Source: DASUZD01 sp036377055 (lineage in GTDB: Bacteria > Actinomycetota > Thermoleophilia > Gaiellales > Gaiellaceae). Taken from it: DNA of 6,994 nucleotides. The stretch spans positions 1 through 6,994 of the forward strand of contig DASUZD010000223.1 of assembly GCA_036377055.1 (NCBI GenBank), read 5' to 3'. The position numbers and the translations under genes were made by a program. Below are positions 1 to 4,914 of the stretch, one piece after another. The notes beneath the pieces were generated by a model. The model did no database searches. It was not told the DNA's origin and worked only from the letters and a program-made list of their open reading frames with translations. How positions within the stretch are numbered: the first letter of the stretch is position 1; each line of letters begins with the position of its first letter.

Positions 1-1067
1 GCGAGCGCGGCCATCGCGACGCGCAGGCCGAAGCCGCCCGCGACGGCGCCGATCAACGGCGGGCCGGCGAGGAAGCCGAGGTACGAGACGGTCGTGACGG
101 CGGCGACCGCCGTGCCGCGATCGGCCTCTCCAGCGCGCCGCCCGGCCGCGCCGAAGAGCGTCGGAGCCGCCACCGAGATCCCGATTCCCGTCAGCGCGAA
201 CCCTACGAGGGCCAGCGCGAATGAGCTCGCGGCCGCGGCGAGGAGCAAGCCGGCGGCGGCGAGCACCGAGCCGATCGTGAGGATTCGGCGCTCACCGAGG
301 AGCCGCTCGACCGCGCCGCCGCCGAGCCGTCCGGCGACCATGGCCGCCGCGAACGCAGCGGGACCGAGGCCGCCGACGGCCGGGTCGCCGCCGAGCCGCG
401 ACTCGAGGTAGAGCGCGCTCCAGTTCTCGGTGCCGCCCTCCACGACGAACGCCGCCGCGCAGAGAAGGCCGAGCGCGACGAGCGGTCGCGTCAGGTTGAG
501 CCGGCGCTGCGGGCGCGATTCGGGTTTCGGCACCGGCGCTGCCCGTGCGTTCAGCAGCGCCGTTGCCGCGAGCACTGCCGCGACCGCGAACAGGATGCCG
601 ACCCGTCCGGCGCCGGCCTGGCGCGCGAGCCCGACCGAGACGCTCGCGACGACGAGGCCTGCCGAGAAGAGGGCGTGCGCCACCGGCATCAGCCGCCGGC
701 CGCTGCCGGCCTCGAGCGCGGAAGCCTTCGTGTTGACGGCGACGTCGAGCGCGCCCGTCGTGACGCCGACGCCGACGAGCGAGAGCGCGAGCGTGCCGAC
801 GCCGGTGGCGAAGCCCGGCGCGAGTATGGCGGCCGCGAAGAGGCACAGCAACGGCGCGACGAGACCGCGGCCGAGCCGGTCGACGAGCGCGCCCGTCGCG
901 AGCATCGAAGGCAGCGCGGCGACGGCGACGCAGAGGAGCGCCAGCCCGAGCTCGCTCTTCGACGCGCCCACGTCGCGCTTGACGGCGGGGAGGACCGCCG
1001 CCCACGCGCCCCAGAAGGCGCCGAAGGCCGCGAACGCCGCGTGGGTCGCCAGGATCTCGCGCCGCAT
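1..1067 (-). CDS. MFS transporter, 3'-truncated by the window edge
   Basis: This is a membrane carrier of the major facilitator superfamily, probably proton-coupled uptake or efflux of a small solute. The frame stays open for 355 codons from the ATG at 1067 to the left edge. Families of this kind are usually about 390-400 residues, so roughly 40 are missing. The protein is a run of Ala/Leu/Val/Gly-rich membrane segments. Residues 59-68 (GALVDRLGRG) form the MFS motif A loop between TM2 and TM3. DVAVNT at 108-113 and EGGTENWSALYL at 211-222 resemble the FucP/YbjJ-like sugar-permease branch. A polar loop at about 175-192 fits the centre between the two six-helix halves. The start is supported by GAGGA seven bases upstream. 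The gene diverges from a tRNA-Leu 19 bp away, so its promoter must lie in or beyond the tRNA. The substrate is not identifiable. The MFS call is secure; the subfamily is a guess. Confidence 0.9.
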   Translation of the reverse strand, partial: MRREILATHAAFAAFGAFWGAWAAVLPAVKRDVGASKSELGLALLCVAVAALPSMLATGALVDRLGRGLVAPLLCLFAAAILAPGFATGVGTLALSLVGVGVTTGALDVAVNTKASALEAGSGRRLMPVAHALFSAGLVVASVSVGLARQAGAGRVGILFAVAAVLAATALLNARAAPVPKPESRPQRRLNLTRPLVALGLLCAAAFVVEGGTENWSALYLESRLGGDPAVGGLGPAAFAAAMVAGRLGGGAVERLLGERRILTIGSVLAAAGLLLAAAASSFALALVGFALTGIGISVAAPTLFGAAGRRAGEADRGTAVAAVTTVSYLGFLAGPPLIGAVAGGFGLRVAMAAL

Positions 1068-1072
1068 CGGGC

Positions 1073-1079
1073 TATCCTC
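1073..1079. promoter_or_regulatory. Shine-Dalgarno of the MFS gene overlapping a possible tRNA -10 box
   Basis: On the minus strand, 1079-1075 reads GAGGA, seven bases before the MFS ATG, a good ribosome binding site. Read on the plus strand, 1073-1078 is TATCCT, a four-of-six match to the bacterial -10 consensus, ending eight bases before the tRNA-Leu 5' end. I see no convincing -35 at 16-18 bp spacing, so the promoter reading is weak. The ribosome-binding-site reading is stronger. Confidence 0.4.
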
Positions 1080-1086
1080 ACAGCCT

Positions 1087-1172
1087 GCGGGCGTGGCGGA
1101 ACTGGCAGACGCGGCGGGTTTAGGTCCCGCTGGAGCGCAAGCTCCCTGGAGGTTCGAGTCCTCTCGCCCGCA
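1087..1172 (+). tRNA. tRNA-Leu (anticodon TAG)
   Basis: This 86-nt gene folds fully by hand as a class II tRNA. The acceptor stem 1087-1093 (GCGGGCG) pairs with 1165-1171 (CGCCCGC), with discriminator A at 1172. The anticodon stem 1114-1118 pairs with 1126-1130 around the loop TTTAGGT, placing TAG at 1121-1123; it reads CUN/CUA leucine codons. The long variable arm is GGAGC-GCAA-GCTCC. The T arm 1148-1152/1160-1164 encloses TTCGAGT. The 3' CCA is not encoded (1172 onward reads ACTGCC), so it must be added after transcription. The long variable arm with a TAG anticodon and discriminator A fits leucine rather than serine. It stands alone, divergent from the MFS gene, and its promoter must overlap the MFS 5' end. 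Confidence 0.97.
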
Positions 1173-1276
1173 CTGCCGACCGAAGTCCGCCGCGCATGTC
1201 GGGCCCGGTGGCCTATGACTACGTTATGCCGCCAAAGTTGTAGAAGCTTTGCGCACCTATTGGTACGCTCCGCGGC

Positions 1277-1293
1277 GTCCTGGTATCCGGGAC
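1277..1293 (+). terminator. Small hairpin, possible terminator of the tRNA transcript
   Basis: GTCCTGG at 1277-1283 pairs with CCGGGAC at 1287-1293 (seven pairs, one of them G-U) around a three-base loop, about 105 bases past the tRNA 3' end. No T-run follows on either strand. It could end the tRNA transcript or be a chance fold in GC-rich DNA. Confidence 0.25.
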
Positions 1294-1384
1294 CTCCGGA
1301 CGGCAAGCGTACGGCCCAGACCCCGCCTTCGTTGACCTCCCGCGCGGACCTCTCCTCCCGCGGAACGTCGCTTCCTCGGAGATG

Positions 1385-1422
1385 CAGAGGCGGCGGAGGA
1401 CCGACGCTCTCCGCCGCCTCTG
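1385..1422 (-). terminator. Strong hairpin, probable terminator of the permease gene
   Basis: The arms 1385-1398 (CAGAGGCGGCGGAG) and 1409-1422 form a perfect 14-bp inverted repeat with a 10-base loop. It begins 15 bases after the permease stop codon in the direction of transcription. No U-tract follows, which is common for hairpin terminators in high-GC actinobacteria. Its position and strength support a terminator or 3' stabilising structure for the permease mRNA. It would also block plus-strand transcription leaving the tRNA. Confidence 0.75.
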
Positions 1423-1437
1423 TTGCGCTGGAAGCTC

Positions 1438-3033
1438 CTACGTCGTGGTGACCGGCCCTGCCTGCGCGCTCGGCGGCCCGCCGTATTCCGCCTCGATCGC
1501 CGCGAGCTCCTCCTCGCTTCCCTGGCGGATCGGGCCCTTGAACCACTGGTTCGCGGAGAGCAGCCACCAGCCGCCGAAGAGCACGAACGCGCCGCCCACG
1601 GTGAGCAGCGTGTAGTTGAAGAGGTTCCAGTCGAACCCCGTGTTCCACGGGATCCCGGCGTACGCGAACGGCGCGAAGAAGACGATCGAGATGAACGCGA
1701 TCCACAGGATCGCGAGCCAGTCGATCCAGACGTAGTGCCGGCCGAGGTGCCAGGCGCCGCGCTCGAAGCTCTCACCCGCGCGGAGCCGCAGGATGATCGG
1801 CAGGACGAACGCGATGTAGAGGCCGATCACTGCGATCGAGGTCGCGACGACGTAGCCCGTGTAGCCGAACCAGAGCGACGGCATCACGAGCAGGAACGAC
1901 AGGACGCAGATCGCCCAGACGGTCGCGATCGGTACGCGGTACTGCCTCGACACTCGCTTCCAGACCTGGTGCCCCGGTACGGCCCGGTCGCGCGAGAACG
2001 CGAACATCATCCGCGACGCCGAGGTGACGGACGCGATCGTGCAGAAGCACTGCGCCACCACCGCGACGAAGAGCATGAACTCAGCCCATCGCCGCCCCGC
2101 GGCGCCCTCCCAGATCGACCGGACGATGAAGGTGCCGGTCTCGTCGGGACCCTTGGCCGACGGGATCGCGAACGTGACGGCAACGAGCAGGATGAACCCG
2201 AAGATCACCGACACGACGACCGACATCACGAGCCCCCACGCAGCCCCGAGGGACGCGCGCCGCGTCTCCTCGCTCATGTGCGCCGACGCGTCGTAGCCGG
2301 TGATCGTGTACTGCGCCATCAGCAGGCCGGTCAGGAAGACGTAGATGAACCAGCCGTGCGTCCAGCTCGAGCCGCTGAAGCCCGAGTTGTTGATCGTCTC
2401 GCCGAAGACGTAGCTCACCGAGCGGTGGTGGTCGGGGACGACGATCAGGATCCCGACGATCAGGAGCACGCCGATCATGTGCCACCACGCCGAGAACGTG
2501 TTCAGGGCGGCCGTGATCCTGACCCGGAACATGTTGATCACCCCGGCGCCGAGCAAGATCATCCCGTACGTGAAGTACAGCCAGCCGTTCGACGTCGGGT
2601 AGTCCCAGAGCAGGTTGAGGAGCGCGGTCATGAAGATCGAGCACCCGTACGCGATCGCCGCCGTGACCGCAATCTGCCCGACGAGGTTGAACCAGCCCGT
2701 GAACCAGCCCCAGCCGGGCGTCCCGAGCTTCGACGCCCAGTAGTACAGCCCGCCCGCCGTCGGGTATGTCGAGGCGATCTCACCCATGGCGAGCGCGACG
2801 ATGCAGCAGAAGAGGCCCACGATCAGCCAGCCCCATGTGATCGCCACCGGGCCGCCCTGGTTGAACGCGATCGCGTACGAGGTCAGGCACCCGGCGAGGA
2901 TCGAGATGATCGTGAACGAGATGGCGAAGTTCTGGAACCCGCCCATCGACCTGAAGAGCTCCTGGGCGTAGCCCAGGCGGTGGAGCGTCTTCTGGTCGTC
3001 GAGGTAGTCCGGCCGCTCCGCAGTCGTAGTCAT
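1438..3033 (-). CDS. APC-superfamily amino acid/amine permease (ACT-like family)
   Basis: This is an integral membrane transporter that probably imports an amino acid or organic amine by ion-coupled symport. The product is 531 residues with about twelve hydrophobic segments, normal for the amino acid/choline transporter branch of the APC superfamily. Visible hallmarks are SYAIAFNQGGP at 52-62 in the unwound part of TM1, GEIASTYPTAGGLYYW at 84-99, TGYDASAHMSEET at 245-257, and SASRMMFAFSRDRAVP at 338-353. Both termini are polar, and the tail carries an acidic EEELAAIEAE stretch. The frame is open to an upstream ATG at 3087, but the ATG at 3033 is preferred: AAGGAGG lies five bases before it, and the longer version would overlap the promoter. 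It is transcribed away from the GS-like gene across an 83-bp region, and this pairing suggests it imports the amine which that ligase glutamylates. Related carriers take GABA, choline or other amines, so the substrate is open. Confidence 0.92.
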   Translation of the reverse strand: MTTTAERPDYLDDQKTLHRLGYAQELFRSMGGFQNFAISFTIISILAGCLTSYAIAFNQGGPVAITWGWLIVGLFCCIVALAMGEIASTYPTAGGLYYWASKLGTPGWGWFTGWFNLVGQIAVTAAIAYGCSIFMTALLNLLWDYPTSNGWLYFTYGMILLGAGVINMFRVRITAALNTFSAWWHMIGVLLIVGILIVVPDHHRSVSYVFGETINNSGFSGSSWTHGWFIYVFLTGLLMAQYTITGYDASAHMSEETRRASLGAAWGLVMSVVVSVIFGFILLVAVTFAIPSAKGPDETGTFIVRSIWEGAAGRRWAEFMLFVAVVAQCFCTIASVTSASRMMFAFSRDRAVPGHQVWKRVSRQYRVPIATVWAICVLSFLLVMPSLWFGYTGYVVATSIAVIGLYIAFVLPIILRLRAGESFERGAWHLGRHYVWIDWLAILWIAFISIVFFAPFAYAGIPWNTGFDWNLFNYTLLTVGGAFVLFGGWWLLSANQWFKGPIRQGSEEELAAIEAEYGGPPSAQAGPVTTT

Positions 3034-3038
3034 CCACT

Positions 3039-3045
3039 CCTCCTT
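3039..3045 (-). promoter_or_regulatory. Strong Shine-Dalgarno fixing the permease start
   Basis: On the minus strand this reads AAGGAGG, near the perfect anti-16S complement, five bases before the ATG at 3033. It decides against the in-frame ATG at 3087, which has no comparable site. Confidence 0.85.
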
Positions 3046-3050
3046 GAAGG

Positions 3051-3076
3051 TCGGCGCATTTACTCGCGCGCGCCGA
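3051..3076. promoter_or_regulatory. Inverted repeat, candidate operator between permease and GS-like gene
   Basis: TCGGCGC at 3051-3057 and GCGCCGA at 3070-3076 are perfect inverted copies separated by 12 bases, with half-site centres 19 bp apart, about two helical turns. The repeat covers the probable -10 region of the permease promoter, so a bound dimer would block it and could also affect the divergent gene. Seven-base repeats arise by chance in GC-rich DNA, so this is a candidate only. Confidence 0.35.
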
Positions 3077-3087
3077 TGGCCTGTCAA
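3057..3087 (-). promoter_or_regulatory. Probable sigma-70-type promoter of the permease
   Basis: On the minus strand 3087-3082 reads TTGACA, an exact -35 consensus. An AT-rich stretch follows at 3064-3057 (AGTAAATG), placing GTAAAT at 18-bp or TAAATG at 19-bp spacing as the -10. That -10 is imperfect. A start near 3051 would give a leader of about 18 bases with the Shine-Dalgarno site in it. The exact -35 in a 70% GC region makes this plausible. No equally clear promoter is seen for the plus-strand gene. Confidence 0.5.
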
Positions 3088-3101
3088 GAGCAGGATCTTT
3101 C

Positions 3102-3108
3102 GGAGAGG
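3102..3108 (+). promoter_or_regulatory. Shine-Dalgarno deciding the GTG start of the GS-like gene
   Basis: GGAGAGG lies eight bases before the GTG at 3117. The ATG at 3109 directly abuts this site, is out of frame and reaches a stop after four codons, so GTG is the better start. Confidence 0.7.
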
Positions 3109-3116
3109 ATGCGCGC

Positions 3117-4448
3117 GTGCTGAGCGTCGACGAGCTGCGGGGCGAGGTCGAGCGCGGCGCGATCGACACCGTCGTCGTCGCGTTCACCGACATGCAGGGG
3201 CGCCTGATGGGCAAGCGCGTCGACGCCGAGTACTTCCTCGAGGACTCGGTCGAGCACGGCGTCGAGGGGTGCAACTACCTGCTCGCGCTCGAGATGGAGA
3301 TGGACCCGGTGCCGGGCTACGCGATCGCAAGCTGGGAGCAGGGCTACGGCGACTTCCGCTTGGCGCCGGACCTTGCGACGTTACGTCGCGTGCCGTGGCT
3401 CGAGGCGACGGCGCTCGTCTTGTGCGACGTGTCCTGGCACGACGGCCGCCCGGTCGCGCCCTCGCCGCGGCAGGTTCTGCGCAGCCAGGTCGAGCGCGCC
3501 GCGGAGCTCGGCTTCACGGCGATGTTCGGCTCCGAGCTCGAGTTCTTCCTGCTCCGCGAGACCTACGCCGAGGCGCACGCGCGACACTACCGCGGACTGA
3601 CGCCGTCGGTGCCGTACATCCTCGACTACCACATCCTCGCCACGACCTACGACGAGCCGCTGATCCGGCAGATCCGGAACGGCATGCGGGGCGCGGGCAT
3701 CCGCGTCGAGTCGTCGAAGGGCGAGGCGTGGCCCGGCCAGCAGGAGATCAACTTCCGCTACGCCGATGCGCTGACGATGGCCGACAACCACGCGATCTAC
3801 AAGAACGGCGCCAAGGAGATCGCGCACCTGAACGGCTGCTCGATCACGTTCATGGCGAAGCCCGACCACACGTGGATCGGCAGCTCCTGCCACATCCACT
3901 CGAGCCTCTGGCGCGACGAGGAGAGCGCGTTCGCGGGTGGCGGGGCGTTGTTCGACCGGTACCTCGCGGGCCAGATCGCGTGCGCGCGGGAGCTCGCCGT
4001 CTTCCTCGCGCCGACGATCAACTCGTACAAGCGCTTCGCCGCGGGAAGCTGGGCGCCGACGACGCTCGCGTGGGGGCACGATAACCGCACGTGCGGCTTT
4101 CGGGTCGTGGGCGACGGCTCCGCGCGACGGGTCGAGACGCGGATTCCGGGCGGCGACGTCAACCCCTACCTCGCGTTCGCCGCGCTGCTCGCTGCCGGGC
4201 TGTACGGGCTCTCCGAGGAGCTCGAGCTGCCGCCGCCGCTCGAGGGCAACGCGTACGTGTCCGACGCGGAGCGGTTTCCGTCGACGCTGCGAGACGCGGT
4301 GCGCGCGCTCGAGCAGGGAACGATGGCGCGCGCCGCGCTCGGCGACGAGGTCGTCGACCACTACCTGAACTACGCGCGCACCGAGCAGCGGCTCTTCGAT
4401 TCCGTCGTCACCTGCTACGAGCGCGAGCGGCTGTTCGAGCGGGGCTGA
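3117..4448 (+). CDS. Glutamine synthetase-family ligase, probable gamma-glutamyl-amine synthetase
   Basis: This is a cytoplasmic ATP-dependent ligase of the glutamine synthetase fold, 443 residues, normal for GS-like enzymes. The N-terminal beta-grasp domain spans about 1-100, with DMQGRLMGKR at 25-34. The catalytic domain follows: GSELEFFLL at 138-146, PGQQEINFRY at 206-215, GCSITFMAKP at 240-249, GSSCHIHSSL at 255-264, NSYKR at 302-306, DNRTCGFRV at 322-330, and RVETRIPGGDVNPYLAFAA at 338-356. The metal-binding glutamates and histidine and arginines R324 and R342 match their places in true GS. The residue aligning with ammonium-site Glu327 of enterobacterial GS is W312 (AGSWAP versus PGYEAP). 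The Asp50 region is also unlike true GS. This favours an amine acceptor, as in PuuA, GlnA3/GlnA4-type and gamma-glutamylmethylamide synthetases. It is divergent from an amine-type permease. Y380 sits near the adenylylation tyrosine, but the usual flanks are absent. The fold is certain; the substrate is inferred. Confidence 0.9.
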   Translation: MLSVDELRGEVERGAIDTVVVAFTDMQGRLMGKRVDAEYFLEDSVEHGVEGCNYLLALEMEMDPVPGYAIASWEQGYGDFRLAPDLATLRRVPWLEATALVLCDVSWHDGRPVAPSPRQVLRSQVERAAELGFTAMFGSELEFFLLRETYAEAHARHYRGLTPSVPYILDYHILATTYDEPLIRQIRNGMRGAGIRVESSKGEAWPGQQEINFRYADALTMADNHAIYKNGAKEIAHLNGCSITFMAKPDHTWIGSSCHIHSSLWRDEESAFAGGGALFDRYLAGQIACARELAVFLAPTINSYKRFAAGSWAPTTLAWGHDNRTCGFRVVGDGSARRVETRIPGGDVNPYLAFAALLAAGLYGLSEELELPPPLEGNAYVSDAERFPSTLRDAVRALEQGTMARAALGDEVVDHYLNYARTEQRLFDSVVTCYERERLFERG

Positions 4449-4469
4449 GTCGAAAACCGATCAGGCCGT

Positions 4470-4498
4470 TCGTCGTACTTCGAGGAAACCTACGACGA
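4470..4498 (+). repeat. 8-bp inverted repeat upstream of the VOC gene
   Basis: TCGTCGTA at 4470-4477 and TACGACGA at 4491-4498 are perfect inverted copies with a 13-base loop, in the 61-bp gap between the GS-like and VOC genes. The right arm overlaps the first two bases of the VOC ribosome binding site. It could be an RNA hairpin that tunes VOC translation, a weak terminator after the ligase gene, or an operator. No T-run follows it. Confidence 0.5.
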
Positions 4499-4504
4499 GA
4501 GGAG
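4497..4504 (+). promoter_or_regulatory. Shine-Dalgarno of the VOC gene
   Basis: GAGAGGAG lies five bases before the ATG at 4510 and supports that start. Its first two bases form part of the right arm of the inverted repeat at 4470-4498. Confidence 0.75.
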
Positions 4505-4509
4505 TCGGT

Positions 4510-4866
4510 ATGGCCATCGGCGCGACGTGGTTCGAGGTGATGGGAAGGGACGGCTCGGCGCTCCAGCGCTTCTACTCGGAGCTCTTCGGGTGGAAGCTGA
4601 ACGTCGTCCCGAACTTCAACTACGGGATGGTGCAGGACGCCGACCGCGGGATCGGCGGCGGGATCGGACAGGCGCAGGAGGGTGACGGCTACGTGACCGT
4701 CTACGCCGAGGTCGACGACCCGCAGGCCTACCTCGACAAGGCGGAGCAGCTCGGCGGCAAGACCGTCGTTCCCGTGACCGAGATGGAGATGGTCACGTTC
4801 GCGCTCTTCACCGACCCGGAGGGCCACCTCTTCGGGCTCGCGAAGAGCTCGGCCGGCGCAAGCTGA
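4510..4866 (+). CDS. Single-domain VOC (glyoxalase/bleomycin-resistance fold) protein
   Basis: This is a small cytoplasmic protein of 118 residues, the usual size for one vicinal-oxygen-chelate domain of two beta-alpha-beta-beta-beta units. The first unit starts with TWFEVMGRD at 6-14 and the family signature LQRFYSELFGWK at 18-29. The second contains VTVYAEVDDPQAYLDKAEQLGG and ends with the typical FTDPEGHLFGLAKS strand near the C-terminus. It resembles the lactoylglutathione-lyase-related group (COG3324-like, whose members are often two-domain), which usually has no assigned reaction. I cannot place metal ligands: E9 and a C-terminal glutamate are candidates, but the classical His/Glu set is not clear. 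It lies 61 bp after the GS-like gene on the same strand, so it may be cotranscribed, though the inverted repeat between them could separate them. A role with the amine pathway is possible but unsupported by the sequence. Confidence 0.88.
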   Translation: MAIGATWFEVMGRDGSALQRFYSELFGWKLNVVPNFNYGMVQDADRGIGGGIGQAQEGDGYVTVYAEVDDPQAYLDKAEQLGGKTVVPVTEMEMVTFALFTDPEGHLFGLAKSSAGAS

Positions 4867-4877
4867 CCTCGTACGGC

Positions 4878-4900
4878 CGCGGAGGTCCGAACCCTCCGTG
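4878..4900. terminator. Hairpin in the convergent gap, candidate bidirectional terminator
   Basis: CCGCGGAGG-side bases 4878-4885 pair with 4893-4900 (eight pairs, one G-U) around a seven-base loop. The hairpin sits in the 48-bp gap between the convergent VOC and oxidoreductase stop codons, 11 and 14 bases from them. No T-run is present on either strand. The location fits a shared terminator, but the stem is short. Confidence 0.45.
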
Positions 4901-4914
4901 TCCGTTCCCACACG

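Larger units (their letters stand above)
1173..1437. other. Intergenic gap between tRNA-Leu and the permease
   Basis: I see no credible gene in these 265 bases. Open frames across it run straight through the tRNA or the hairpin at 1385-1422 and lack a ribosome binding site. The stretch 1213-1266 is clearly AT-richer than its surroundings (25 of 54 bases are G or C by hand count). It contains boxes such as TACAAC on the minus strand that could belong to an MFS promoter, but no well-spaced -35 accompanies them. Two hairpins, at 1277-1293 and 1385-1422, are listed separately. Confidence 0.6.

Noticed and set aside
430..1218. A 262-codon plus-strand open frame running through the tRNA
   Set aside because: It is antisense to the MFS gene, and its end contains the translated tRNA-Leu (GVAELADAAGLGPAG), a well-known artefact.
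1173..1437. A prophage or island attachment site at the 3' end of the tRNA-Leu
   Set aside because: No direct repeat of the tRNA 3' end and no integrase or mobile gene is present in the window.
1214..1451. A small ORF from the ATG at 1214 to a TGA near 1451
   Set aside because: It has no ribosome binding site, runs through the strong terminator hairpin and into the end of the permease gene in antisense, and has no recognisable sequence.
1423..3123. A 566-codon open frame on the plus strand opposite the permease
   Set aside because: Its product is almost all Arg, Asp, Glu, Pro and Ala with no hydrophobic core, the usual antisense shadow in GC-rich DNA. The minus strand encodes a clear permease there.
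3109..3123. A four-codon ORF (ATG CGC GCG TGC TGA) overlapping the GTG start of the GS-like gene, as a possible leader peptide
   Set aside because: The Shine-Dalgarno site abuts its ATG directly, leaving no spacing for initiation. The peptide is too short to carry a signal.
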